Below are positions 28,535 to 37,577 of a stretch of 64,000 nucleotides of DNA, one piece after another. Below the pieces are notes generated by a model that saw nothing but the letters and a program-made list of their open reading frames with translations, did not search any database and had not been told where the DNA came from. Each line of letters begins with the position of its first letter. The stretch's first letter is position 1. The stretch is from Fervidobacterium thailandense (GTDB taxonomy: Bacteria; Thermotogota; Thermotogae; Thermotogales; Fervidobacteriaceae): contig NZ_LWAF01000001.1 of assembly GCF_001719065.1 (NCBI RefSeq), forward strand, positions 222,003 through 286,002, read 5' to 3'. The translations under genes and the position numbers were made by a program.

Positions 28535-29544
28535 TTACCGAAAAATTCCTTAGGATCCGCGATTCTGTATCCTTGAGCTCTGGCGTACTCAACAAAGCCT
28601 CGGATGAGTTTCATAGCCCTCTTTCCTCGGGCTTTACCGTCGTGGAAAAGGTAAATGCCACCCGGACGGAGGGCCTTTTTGTAATATTCAAGTACCTTTT
28701 CATCTGGCTCTTGAATCCAGTCGTACCCGGCTGTCCAGTTGATGCAGACGTATCCAAATTCTTTGAGGATGGGATCCATCCAAGGCCTGTAGTATCCCTC
28801 TGGCATCCGCAACAAACGGATTTTTACCTCAGGTATAATAGCCTTGATGTTGTTTTCAGTTTTGATAAAGTCACTCTTCATCGTTTCGATAACTTGCTCG
28901 CGCGAAGCTGTTTTCTCCAGTTTGAAGAAGCTTCTGTGGCAGTACGTGTGCGTACCTATCGTGTGACCTTCTTCGTACTCACGTTTGACAATTTCTTTGT
29001 ACCATGGCACGGTGTCACCGTTGAGGAAGAAGGCAACTTTTATGTCAAGCTCTTTAAGAAGGTCGAGTAGTTCACCGGTGTATTCTCCTGGGCCGTCGTC
29101 GATCGTTATCATAATGACCTTCTCACCCTTATCCACAGGTAGAGAGGTGTAAAAAAATTTCTCTTCTTCAACTTGTACGGCTTTACTCTCTCTACGGTCA
29201 TTTTCCGACGATGTGGTTACGCTTACCTGCGTAGCATAGCTTGTGGGTGTTTCTTCCACCGATGGTACGACTACCGTTATCGTTTCGGGTGGTGTGGATT
29301 CAACGGTTATCGATGTGGGTATTTCTGCGAGAGTTTTTTCACTTTGGTTTGATGGATTCTCAAATTTTAGTGCGGTAGATGTTGCAGCTGGCAGTTGAAG
29401 CGATACATCTGGGGAAAAGTTTGAACTTGTTTGATCTGAGCGGCGATATCTCTGGTCCCAGATTCGACAGGAGATGGGGATTAATATAATAATCAGTAAA
29501 ACGATACCAACGACAATCCAAAACTTGGAAGTCCGACGTCGCAT
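28531..29544 (-). CDS. Membrane-anchored polysaccharide deacetylase (CE4)
   Basis: 337 residues. An N-terminal signal anchor (about 8-26) is followed by a low-complexity Ser/Thr/Pro-rich linker up to about residue 120, then a NodB-type domain with ITIDDGPGEY (metal and base aspartates), GHTIGTHTYCHRSF (HxxxH metal ligands) and a C-terminal HDG segment. Family members remove acetyl groups from peptidoglycan or other envelope sugars. GGAGG precedes the ATG. It faces galM and their stops overlap (TTAA). Confidence 0.9.
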   Translation of the reverse strand: MRRRTSKFWIVVGIVLLIIILIPISCRIWDQRYRRSDQTSSNFSPDVSLQLPAATSTALKFENPSNQSEKTLAEIPTSITVESTPPETITVVVPSVEETPTSYATQVSVTTSSENDRRESKAVQVEEEKFFYTSLPVDKGEKVIMITIDDGPGEYTGELLDLLKELDIKVAFFLNGDTVPWYKEIVKREYEEGHTIGTHTYCHRSFFKLEKTASREQVIETMKSDFIKTENNIKAIIPEVKIRLLRMPEGYYRPWMDPILKEFGYVCINWTAGYDWIQEPDEKVLEYYKKALRPGGIYLFHDGKARGKRAMKLIRGFVEYARAQGYRIADPKEFFGN

Positions 29545-29617
29545 TATCTTCAGCCTCCGACAGGTGTTTGATAATCCTCGGTGCCGCAGGGATTTTCATT
29601 TCGTCCGGTCGTAAAAA

Positions 29618-29645
29618 ATTATAAGCCATCTTCGGGTTTTTTGAA
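29618..29645 (-). promoter_or_regulatory. Probable promoter of the deacetylase gene
   Basis: Reading leftward, TTCAAA (29645-29640), 16 bases, TATAAT (29623-29618). The -10 is perfect, the -35 partial. Confidence 0.5.
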
Positions 29646-29716
29646 TACTCGACTTGTGTTACTGGTTTCGTTCGTCCACAGATCGAACAACCTGTTTAAA
29701 GTGGAGGGTTTGAAGG

Positions 29717-30562
29717 GTGATGGGTGCTTTTTGGATGGTTATAAGGATACTTCTTCTTGGTTACGAGAGGATAGCGGGAAGTAAGATATCCAAAGGTTCT
29801 CCTACGTTTGTCGCAGCGTGGGGTTTTTTCTTTTTCTCGTTCATCGCGTTTGCACCGTTTTTTAACTCACTCACCTTTAACTCGATCTTAAGGGCTCTTT
29901 TGAGCGGTACGATTTACTCGATCTCGTTCACACTGTACACTTACGCGCTGGGGCATGAAGATACCTCGGTTGTAGCACCACTGTACAATTTGAACGCGAT
30001 TTTTTTAGTTTTTCTGTCGAGTATCTTTCTTGGTGAAAAGCTTTCGGTTTGGAAAATTCTCGGAGCGGTTATGATGGTTTACGGAATCAGTTTCCTGAAG
30101 AAGGGTGAGAACTTGAGGATTTCTTACGTGAATTTACTGAAAAGCAAAGGAGCACTTTCGATGATACTGGCTTCGTTGCTGATGGCTTTCGGTCGTATAG
30201 TCGACAGGAGGTTGACCATCAACTCTGATCCGCTTAATTACTCAGTTGCGATATACCTGGTAATAAGTGCCTACATTTTCCTATATGGAGTTTTGTACGG
30301 CAACAGTCCTGGGGAGTATTTGGACTTGGTACGTACCAAGTGGCCTCACCTTATTGCGGGTGGGATATGTAACGCGTACTCCTATTATGCACTGCTCAGA
30401 GCTTTTAATTACTTGGGTGTTAGCGTTGCTGAGCCGTTGTCGATGCTTTCTGTTTTTGTAACGATGTTCTTCGCGAAACTCTTAATAAGAGAGCACATCG
30501 GATTGAGGATAGTTGCCGCGGTTTTCTTAATTTCAGGCGCTTTTCTGGTGTACGTTAGCTGA
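29717..30562 (+). CDS. EamA/DMT family transporter
   Basis: 281 residues with about ten membrane helices in two tandem EamA repeats; LYNLNAIFLVFLSSIFLGEKL and AEPLSMLSVFVTMFFAKLLIRE are the matching ends of each half. Probably exports or imports a metabolite; the substrate cannot be told. A GTG at 29717 and an ATG at 29720 are adjacent; GGAGG at 29703-29707 fits the GTG slightly better. Confidence 0.85.
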   Translation: MMGAFWMVIRILLLGYERIAGSKISKGSPTFVAAWGFFFFSFIAFAPFFNSLTFNSILRALLSGTIYSISFTLYTYALGHEDTSVVAPLYNLNAIFLVFLSSIFLGEKLSVWKILGAVMMVYGISFLKKGENLRISYVNLLKSKGALSMILASLLMAFGRIVDRRLTINSDPLNYSVAIYLVISAYIFLYGVLYGNSPGEYLDLVRTKWPHLIAGGICNAYSYYALLRAFNYLGVSVAEPLSMLSVFVTMFFAKLLIREHIGLRIVAAVFLISGAFLVYVS

Positions 30563-30584
30563 GATTCTCAAGGAGGGATTTTTC

Positions 30585-31070
30585 ATGTCGGATTTGCTGG
30601 TAAAGCTCTACGCGCTACCGGCGTTGGAACCGGCGGTTGAGGAACTTAAAAAGAAAGGTATTGAAGTTAAAAGGCCTATTGGTCCGGAGAAACTGCTTGT
30701 CGTCGAATGGGTGAGAGAAAAGTTTGGAATCCATTGGGCTTCCGAGACAGACATGTGCTTTTCGAACAAGCCCATCAGTGTATTCGTTGCAATCGACACC
30801 CTAAAAGAAAACAGAATAGTGGGATTCGCTTGTTACGACGCAACGGTGAGGGGATTCTTTGGGCCAACTGGTGTCGACCCAAGTTACAGGGGCCTGGGTG
30901 TTGGTACCGCCTTACTTTTGGCATGCCTCCACGACATGTACAACGTGGGTTACGCTTACGCAATCATAGGCGATGCGGGACCGGTTGAGTACTACAAAAA
31001 AACTGTAAACGCAATTGAAATTCCCGATTCCTCACCTGGAATCTATAGGAACATGATACGGAAAGTCTAA
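30585..31070 (+). CDS. GNAT family N-acetyltransferase
   Basis: 161 residues; the acetyl-CoA loop is in PSYRGLGVGTALLLACL at about 102-118 (R/QxxGxG/A). The substrate is unknown. CAAGGAGG precedes the ATG. Lies 22 bases after the EamA gene, probably one operon. Confidence 0.85.
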   Translation: MSDLLVKLYALPALEPAVEELKKKGIEVKRPIGPEKLLVVEWVREKFGIHWASETDMCFSNKPISVFVAIDTLKENRIVGFACYDATVRGFFGPTGVDPSYRGLGVGTALLLACLHDMYNVGYAYAIIGDAGPVEYYKKTVNAIEIPDSSPGIYRNMIRKV

Positions 31071-31209
31071 GTATTTATCCGTCCTTGTCTTGATAACGGT
31101 TTCCTCTTCCAAACCCGACAATCGACCGAAAATCACTTTCACGGGATTTTACGTCCCAATACCGTACCGTTTCTCCTCGGTAGGAACCATATCAATTAAT
31201 TGTGTGCCT

Positions 31210-31238
31210 TTGAGAGGAGTTACTATATGTGGTATACT
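31210..31238 (+). promoter_or_regulatory. Promoter of nrdJ
   Basis: TTGAGA at 31210-31215, 17 bases, TATACT at 31233-31238. A leader of about 90 bases follows. In the 260-base gap I found no cobalamin riboswitch B12 box. Confidence 0.6.
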
Positions 31239-31332
31239 ATCCATCGGTCTCGAAGCAGTCAGACAGCGTATTGGACGGTGGGTCGGAAGTGTTTAAGCTC
31301 ATTCAAAGTTATCACGGGGGAGGAACGGTTTT

Positions 31333-33861
31333 ATGGTGACGAGAGCGCTTGATCGGTTTATAAACAAATGGGTACAGGTTGAACCTTCCAAAAATGCATA
31401 CAAAATACTTTCGGAGAGGTATTTTCTGAAAACCCCGGATGGTGAGTGCCTCGAGAAATCGTGGAGTGATATCGCTCGTCGTGTTGCGCGGGTCGTCGCG
31501 ACGGCCGAGCTTGTCAACAATCCAGAGCTCGCATCAAAAAGTGATGCGGAAAAGCTCGAAGAACTGAAGTACTGGGAAGAGAAATTTTACAACTTTTTGC
31601 TCTCGAGAATCTTCATCCCGAACAGTCCAACACTCTTCAACGCGGGCATGGGTGTGCGCCACGAGCTACTTTGGAAACCCATTGAACAGATGAGTCTTGA
31701 GGATTATTGGGAGATCTACAACAGCAGAAACCACCTTCACATGTTGTCAGCTTGTTTTGTAGTACCTGTTGAAGACAGCATAGAAGGCATCTTCGAGGCT
31801 GTCAAAGAATACGCGCTAATCACGAAAGCCGGTGGAGGAATCGGAAGCAACTTTTCCAAGTTACGTCCCAAGGGGAGTTTTGTAGCCGGTACACACGGGC
31901 AAGCCAGCGGTCCGGTTTCGTTCATGCACGTTTTCAATTCAGCTGTAAGTGTGGTCGAGCAGGGATATCGGCGAAGAGGTGCACTGATGGGTATCCTCAA
32001 CATTGATCATCCGGATATCGAAGAATTCATCAGCGCCAAAGAAGGTAACGATGGGGAGAAGGTGCTGAAGTTTTTCAACATCTCCGTTGGTATCCCGATG
32101 GACAGACAGGAGCTCCTGAGAATGTACATGAACAACGAGGAACTGGAGTTGAAGCATCCGAAGTCGAAGGTGGTTAAAAGGGTAAAAGTGAGGGAACTTA
32201 TAAATAAGATTGCGAAAAACGCCTGGAAGACGGGTGATCCGGGTCTTGCGTTCCTCGGCGAGATGAACAAGTATTATGCGATGTACCCTGAGATGGAAAT
32301 TGAGAGCACGAATCCATGTGGTGAAATAGGCCTTGCACCGTACGAGGCGTGTAACCTGGGATCAATAGACGTTGCAAAGTTCTATGAAAACGGTGAATTC
32401 CATTGGGAAGCGTTTGCCGAAGCGGTTAGGTTGGCTGTTAGGTTCCTGGATAACATAATCGATGTCAACGTCTTCCCATTGGAAAAGATAACGAACGCCG
32501 TGAAGAATAGCAGAAGAATTGGTCTTGGAATTATGGGCTTTGCCGACTTGCTCTACGAGCTTGATATACCGTACAACTCACCGGAAGGTAGGCAGTTTGC
32601 GGCCGATATGACCGCGTTCATGGCTCTTCACGCACACGATGAATCCAACAAATTAGCGCACTTGAAAGGTAATTTCCCGCTTTTTGAAAAGAGTAGATAC
32701 TTCCGCGAGGATAACTTCGCACCGTTTGCTATGGGTATGAGCCGGTTTGATGAAGAACTGAGAAGGGTCTTCAAGGAGGCTAAGAACGGCAAACGGAATG
32801 TGGCAGTCTTAACCATCGCACCGACTGGCTCGATTTCAAACATTGCCGACACCAGTAGCGGTCTGGAACCGAACTTCCTGCTTGCTTACATTCGTTACAT
32901 GAACAAGCACGATGGAACCAAAGAAGCCCTTTTCTACGTTAATCCCGTACTCGAGAAAAAGCTTCCTCGGGAGATCCTGGAAAAAATAAGGGAAAGACTT
33001 GTAGAAAAGGGAACGTTGAGAGACATTCCGGAAGTTCCGGAAAACATTCGTCGCGTATTTGTAACGGCCATGGACATATCACCGATGGACCATCTACTCA
33101 TGCAGGACGCTTTTCAACGTTACGTGGACAACAACATTTCAAAGACCATCAATATGCCAAACTCCGCAACGGAAGAGGACGTTCTAAACATATACTTGGA
33201 AGCTATGAAACTCAACATCAGGGGATTGACCGTCTACAGGGACGGCTCACTCCAGACCCAGGTCTTAACGTCCGCAAAGAACCTCAAAACAAAGGACGCC
33301 CCCAAGGTTCAGTTCTTCGTGCTCGATGAAAAACACAAACTCCGTCCAAAACCGCGAAAAGATACGCTTAGGAGTGTGACAAGGAAATTTAAGACTGAGT
33401 CTGGGACAACGTACATCACCGTTAGTTTCGACGACTACGGTGAGGCCGTGGAAATCTTCCTATCTAACGGAACCGAGCTTGCTGAGGCCATCGGTAGACT
33501 TTCGTCAATCGCCCTGAGAGCGGGTGTGTCGGCAGAGGAAATTCTTGAGCAACTCAGAAAGGTCAAGGGTTCGTACACTCCGGCATTGGCGACGGAGATA
33601 AAACGTGCGATAGACGACTTCGTAGAACTCTGGGGAGAATCGTCGGCTGAAACATTCGATACGTTTGTGGTTGACGGGACTGCGAAGACTTCCGAGGAGA
33701 TCGAAAAATTCGTCACGGCCAACGGGTTACAGTGGAGTGAAGGTTACTACGTCGATAGCGACGGTAACACTTACTGTCCGTCCTGTTTGTCGAAGAACAG
33801 TATCATAAAACAGGAAGGATGTACCAGCTGCAGGAAGTGTGGATGGAGTAAGTGCAGCTAA
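31333..33861 (+). CDS. nrdJ: Adenosylcobalamin-dependent ribonucleoside reductase (class II)
   Basis: 842 residues. The ten-stranded barrel carries NPCGEIGLAPYEACNLGS: the radical cysteine C329 and E331, with C141 (LSACFVV) and C340 as the likely disulfide pair. The C-terminal 28 residues form a cysteine-rich ribbon (CPSC, CTSCRKCG, KC) that probably rereduces the site. It makes deoxyribonucleotides without oxygen, using B12. No ATP-cone is obvious at the N-terminus. The ATG has GGGGGAGG upstream. A terminator follows. Confidence 0.96.
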   Translation: MVTRALDRFINKWVQVEPSKNAYKILSERYFLKTPDGECLEKSWSDIARRVARVVATAELVNNPELASKSDAEKLEELKYWEEKFYNFLLSRIFIPNSPTLFNAGMGVRHELLWKPIEQMSLEDYWEIYNSRNHLHMLSACFVVPVEDSIEGIFEAVKEYALITKAGGGIGSNFSKLRPKGSFVAGTHGQASGPVSFMHVFNSAVSVVEQGYRRRGALMGILNIDHPDIEEFISAKEGNDGEKVLKFFNISVGIPMDRQELLRMYMNNEELELKHPKSKVVKRVKVRELINKIAKNAWKTGDPGLAFLGEMNKYYAMYPEMEIESTNPCGEIGLAPYEACNLGSIDVAKFYENGEFHWEAFAEAVRLAVRFLDNIIDVNVFPLEKITNAVKNSRRIGLGIMGFADLLYELDIPYNSPEGRQFAADMTAFMALHAHDESNKLAHLKGNFPLFEKSRYFREDNFAPFAMGMSRFDEELRRVFKEAKNGKRNVAVLTIAPTGSISNIADTSSGLEPNFLLAYIRYMNKHDGTKEALFYVNPVLEKKLPREILEKIRERLVEKGTLRDIPEVPENIRRVFVTAMDISPMDHLLMQDAFQRYVDNNISKTINMPNSATEEDVLNIYLEAMKLNIRGLTVYRDGSLQTQVLTSAKNLKTKDAPKVQFFVLDEKHKLRPKPRKDTLRSVTRKFKTESGTTYITVSFDDYGEAVEIFLSNGTELAEAIGRLSSIALRAGVSAEEILEQLRKVKGSYTPALATEIKRAIDDFVELWGESSAETFDTFVVDGTAKTSEEIEKFVTANGLQWSEGYYVDSDGNTYCPSCLSKNSIIKQEGCTSCRKCGWSKCS

Positions 33862-33883
33862 TTTGGTTGTGGCTCAAAATTCG

Positions 33884-33913
33884 AAAGGCCCCAGAAATGG
33901 GGCCTTTTGTTCT
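33884..33913 (+). terminator. Intrinsic terminator after nrdJ
   Basis: AAAGGCCCC (33884-33892), 6-base loop, GGGGCCTTTT with further T-rich bases. It also lies at the end of rex on the other strand, where its tail is weaker, so it may serve both. Confidence 0.85.
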
Positions 33914-33939
33914 TCGAGCTATAGAGTTCTTAAAGTTCT

Positions 33940-34584
33940 CTATTGTTCCTCGATCAATTTCAGCATTTCGGGATTAGCCTTCAGGATGTTGTAGGCGAGT
34001 GTTTCGAAGGATAGCGTGATATCGACATCCTCAACCGGAATAGAGGTACGTAGCTTGACGGGTGAGAAATTAACTATGCCCTTAACCCCGGCTTCCTCGG
34101 CTATCTCAGCAACCCTTTGAGCAGCAAGTTCAGGAACAGCGATAACGCAGATCTCAATGTTCAATTCCTGCGTTAACCGTATAAGATCCCCAACGTGGAA
34201 AACGGGTATTCCGGCGATTTTCTTACCGACCTTCTCTCTGTCGTTATCGAAAAGTGCGACAACCTTGAACTTGTGTTTTAAGAGCCCGGGATAGTTCGCA
34301 AGTGCAGTTCCCAAGTTTCCAGCACCGATTATTGCAACGTTCCATACTTTGTTCACACCTATAATCCTCGCCAGTTCGTCAACCAGTTTTACAACGTTGT
34401 ATCCCAAACCGCGTTTGCCAAACTCCCCGAAATAAGAAAGATCTTTTCTCACCTGACTCGGTTTCAAGTTCAGCCTCTCGGCAATATCTTTTGAGGAAAC
34501 AAAATTAACCCCCTCTTCCCTGTACCTGTTCAGACATCTGTAATAGAGTGCGAGTCTTTTTATCGTTGGTTTTGGAATCTTCAA
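33940..34584 (-). CDS. rex: Redox-sensing transcriptional repressor Rex
   Basis: 214 residues. The winged helix (LYYRCLNRYREEGVNFVSSKDIAERL and QVRKDLSYFGEFGKRGLGY) binds DNA; the Rossmann domain with GAGNLGTALANY at about 86-97 binds NADH/NAD. NADH lowers DNA binding, so Rex targets such as fermentation genes are expressed when NADH is high. The ATG lies about 30 bases from an inverted repeat that covers its own promoter. Confidence 0.95.
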   Translation of the reverse strand: MKIPKPTIKRLALYYRCLNRYREEGVNFVSSKDIAERLNLKPSQVRKDLSYFGEFGKRGLGYNVVKLVDELARIIGVNKVWNVAIIGAGNLGTALANYPGLLKHKFKVVALFDNDREKVGKKIAGIPVFHVGDLIRLTQELNIEICVIAVPELAAQRVAEIAEEAGVKGIVNFSPVKLRTSIPVEDVDITLSFETLAYNILKANPEMLKLIEEQ

Positions 34585-34615
34585 GCTCGTCGCCCCCTTC
34601 TCCGTCGAAAGCTAC

Positions 34616-34639
34616 TTGTGTAAGTTATCTTATTCACAA
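34616..34639 (-). promoter_or_regulatory. Candidate Rex operator
   Basis: Leftward it reads TTGTGAATAAG / ATAA / CTTACACAA: TTGTG and CACAA arms that match known Rex sites, but with wider spacing than the 18-base TTGTGAA-N4-TTCACAA form. The first T is shared with the -10 box, so binding would block the promoter. Confidence 0.5.
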
Positions 34640-34668
34640 TTATACCACACCTTTTCTGTTCGGGTCAA
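34639..34668 (-). promoter_or_regulatory. Promoter of rex
   Basis: Leftward TTGACC (34668-34663), 18 bases, TATAAT (34644-34639); close to consensus and overlapping the candidate Rex operator. Confidence 0.7.
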
Positions 34669-34712
34669 CGAGACCGAAGGTGGAGAAACAATTAGAATTA
34701 AATTGGGAACGT

Positions 34713-35354
34713 TTATAGTCCCAACTCAAAGGTTGCGAGAAGAACCTTAAACCTTCCGGGTTGACGATACGAAGTTTCAACGACCAAGAAGTAGTTGCAA
34801 ATCCTTTGAGGACTCGCACAATCGGTGCACCATCCCGTTTTAGAACAAGGGGTTTCCAAGTTCAAACGCTTAGAGTTCATTGGGGATATGTACCGAATTC
34901 TCTCTCTGGCACTCTGGACGTCCGGTACGAGCTTATTGACGCTCGCAACTATAATCACATTTTTCGGACCAAAGCAGAGTGCTGCCACCCTGTTACCGTT
35001 CCCGTCAAGGAAAACAAGTTTACCGTCTTCCGTAATCGCGTTGGCACTGCATAGATAGTAATCTGCCCCAAAGGATTTTAGTTCAATCTCACGCCTTTCT
35101 TCGGCACTTTTTACGCTGTACCTATCGAGGAAGTTGTAACTTCCGTTTCTCAGAAGCTCTAAAACACCCGTTTCCTGAAGAGATAGTGAGCCACCTACCG
35201 CAACGGTTGAACCTGGAGCAATCAATTCTTCAATGGTTTTCAAAAGTTCCTCCCGACTTTTTACGATCCAACTTTCAAAGCCTCTTTTCTTGAGTTCAGA
35301 CACGAGCTTTTCGGCCAACTTTTCGTACTTCCAGCTGTAGAGTTGTTCGCGCAC
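34713..35354 (-). CDS. LUD domain protein (LutC/YkgG-like)
   Basis: 213 residues. GSTVAVGGSLSLQETGV, the YYLCSANAIT segment and GNRVAALCFGPKNVIIVASVNKLV are LUD-domain landmarks. A C-terminal CTDCASPQRICN gives four cysteines close together. The domain occurs in lactate-oxidation complexes, but stand-alone copies like this are uncharacterised. GTG start. It lies between rex and glgX on the same strand but with its own gap, so an operon is uncertain. Confidence 0.75.
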   Translation of the reverse strand: MREQLYSWKYEKLAEKLVSELKKRGFESWIVKSREELLKTIEELIAPGSTVAVGGSLSLQETGVLELLRNGSYNFLDRYSVKSAEERREIELKSFGADYYLCSANAITEDGKLVFLDGNGNRVAALCFGPKNVIIVASVNKLVPDVQSARERIRYISPMNSKRLNLETPCSKTGWCTDCASPQRICNYFLVVETSYRQPGRFKVLLATFELGL

Positions 35355-35406
35355 AGTAGTCCACCCCTTTTTAACGTATCCAGGTTTTAATTCGATTATA
35401 TTTTAC

Positions 35407-37563
35407 TCACTTTGTGATCAAGATGACGGTACTGTGAGGTTGTGCCAAGTAATGCCCGGCAACAGGCTCCGGTGTATCAAGGAAATCCGAAGGGTAGGGT
35501 TTTGACGTATCCACAACACGGTACCAACGTTTTCCGTGGATAGGTGGAAGTACGAAATTCAGGGGTTCCTTCCACTGGTTTAGTATCACGTAGATATCAT
35601 CGTCGATCGTTTCTCCCTTTACAGGATCAAACCCGGATATCATGAACGCAATCGAGTGCGAGAAGTAACTCAAATCTGGCTCAAATGGATTCACACCGTG
35701 CCACGTGATGTCCGTTATCAAATTCCCAAACTTATCGTACCTTTGATAAAAACACTCTCTTTTCAACGCGGGATGGGATTTTCTAAAGTGAATCATCTTT
35801 TTCACGAAATCGAATATATCCCTGTGTTTTTCCTTTAGTGTCCAGTCAAGCCAAGTTGTTTCGTTATCCTGACAGTACGCGTTGTTGTTACCGTACTGGG
35901 TTCTGAACATCTCGTCACCCATGAGGATCATGGGGGTGCCGTGTGAAACCATCAGTATAGCGAAGAAATTCTTCACCTGCTGCTTTCTTATGCGGATTAT
36001 TTCTGGATCATCCGTGTCACCTTCGACTCCCCAGTTATAGCTAAAGTTCTCGTCAGCTCCATCTTTGTTCCCTTCACCGTTTGCTTCGTTGTGTTTTTGG
36101 TTGTACGAAACCAGGTCCCTCATCGTAAAACCATCATGGCAAGTTATGAAGTTTATGCTTGCGTGCGGTTTCCTGTTGTAGTACAGATCCGGACTACCCG
36201 CTATCCGGAGCATCAACTCCTGGATGACGCCGTTGTCGCCCCGTATAAATCTCCTAACGCAATCCCTGTATTTGCCGTTCCACTCGGCCCATCCTTCGGG
36301 AAATTGTCCAAGATGATATCCACCTGCCGCGTCCCATCCTTCAGCTATGAGTTTCAGTTTTCCGACGATCGGGTCTTCTGCGATATCTTTCAACAGCGAC
36401 AAATCCCCTATCCATCGTCCGTCGGGCGTGCGACCGAGCACGGAGGCAAGATCAAACCGGAAACCGTCAACGTGCATCTCGGTTGCCCAGTAACGCAGAC
36501 TATCTATTATCATTTCCTTCACGACCGGATGGTTGCAGTTGAGCGTGTTACCACAACCAGAGTAGTTCAAGTAATACCTTTTGTTCGTTGGATTTAGCAT
36601 GTAGTAGATTTCGTTATCTATACCTCTAAAGCACAGCGTGGGCCCCTTTTCGCTACCCTCGCCTGTGTGGTTGTACACAACATCGAGGATGACCTCGAAA
36701 CCGTGTCTGTGAAGTTCCTTGACGAAATCCTTGAACAAAAACACCTGTTCCCCGAGCTTCAAACCAACTGAATAGTTGCCAGTCACCGCGAAAAAGTTCA
36801 ATGGATTGTATCCCCAAACGTCTTTGAGCCTTTCACCGGTGAAGGGATTAACATTCGGATTGGAGTTCAGATTGAACTCGAATATGGGCATCAATTCTAT
36901 TGTCGTAACTCCAAGTTCTTTCAAGTGGTCGAGCTTTTCTATTATCCCAAGAAAGGTACCGGGGAACTTTACCTTAGACGTTGGACTTATCGTAAACAAG
37001 CGTACGTGCATCTCGTAAATGATCGTCTCGTTCCAGGGAATGTGCAGTTGTCTATCGTCGCCCCAATCGTACTTCGAGTCGTCTATCACTATGGACTTTA
37101 TCATACTCGTAGCTGAATCGAGTGTTGAAAATGATAGATCTTGCATCGGGGAATTGGGGTCATAACCGTAAACCGCGGGATCGTCCCAGTCGAAAAACGT
37201 GGTTATGGCCTTCGCGTACGGATCGATCAACAATTTATTTTTGTTGAACCTCTTGCCGTTTATCGGATCGTACGGACCGTCTATACGCCATCCGTAGTAC
37301 TGTCCATGACCAACACCGTAAACATAGATGTGCCATATATCACCGGTTTTGTTCTTGACCGGATCAAGAACGAATCTGTGTGACGGTGTTACATCGTAGT
37401 AATTTTGGTACAGTTCAAGGACAACACTGGTTGCGTTCCGTGAGAATATTGCAAAGTTCGTCCCCGTTTCATCCGGTGTTGCCCCAAGCCTCGGATACCC
37501 ACGCTTCGTTCTGAGCTTGACCTCCGGACCAGGATTCTTGTATTGGGCTGGGTAATCGGGCAT
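35407..37563 (-). CDS. glgX: GlgX-type glycogen debranching enzyme / isoamylase family (GH13)
   Basis: 718 residues: CBM48-like N-terminal domain (about 20-115), then a GH13 barrel with nucleophile in DGFRFDLASV (about D371), general acid in LIAEGWDAAGG (about E408) and the third acid in FITCHDGFT (about D477), and a C-terminal beta domain. It cleaves alpha-1,6 branches of glycogen or maltodextrins. I choose ATG 37563, 5-6 bases after GGGGTGG; a GTG at 37572 would add three residues. No signal peptide, so cytoplasmic. Confidence 0.9.
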   Translation of the reverse strand: MPDYPAQYKNPGPEVKLRTKRGYPRLGATPDETGTNFAIFSRNATSVVLELYQNYYDVTPSHRFVLDPVKNKTGDIWHIYVYGVGHGQYYGWRIDGPYDPINGKRFNKNKLLIDPYAKAITTFFDWDDPAVYGYDPNSPMQDLSFSTLDSATSMIKSIVIDDSKYDWGDDRQLHIPWNETIIYEMHVRLFTISPTSKVKFPGTFLGIIEKLDHLKELGVTTIELMPIFEFNLNSNPNVNPFTGERLKDVWGYNPLNFFAVTGNYSVGLKLGEQVFLFKDFVKELHRHGFEVILDVVYNHTGEGSEKGPTLCFRGIDNEIYYMLNPTNKRYYLNYSGCGNTLNCNHPVVKEMIIDSLRYWATEMHVDGFRFDLASVLGRTPDGRWIGDLSLLKDIAEDPIVGKLKLIAEGWDAAGGYHLGQFPEGWAEWNGKYRDCVRRFIRGDNGVIQELMLRIAGSPDLYYNRKPHASINFITCHDGFTMRDLVSYNQKHNEANGEGNKDGADENFSYNWGVEGDTDDPEIIRIRKQQVKNFFAILMVSHGTPMILMGDEMFRTQYGNNNAYCQDNETTWLDWTLKEKHRDIFDFVKKMIHFRKSHPALKRECFYQRYDKFGNLITDITWHGVNPFEPDLSYFSHSIAFMISGFDPVKGETIDDDIYVILNQWKEPLNFVLPPIHGKRWYRVVDTSKPYPSDFLDTPEPVAGHYLAQPHSTVILITK

Positions 37564-37577
37564 ATCAACCACCCCGC

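Noticed and set aside
31071..31332. Cobalamin riboswitch before the B12-dependent nrdJ
   Set aside because: No B12 box or matching stems seen; only a promoter.
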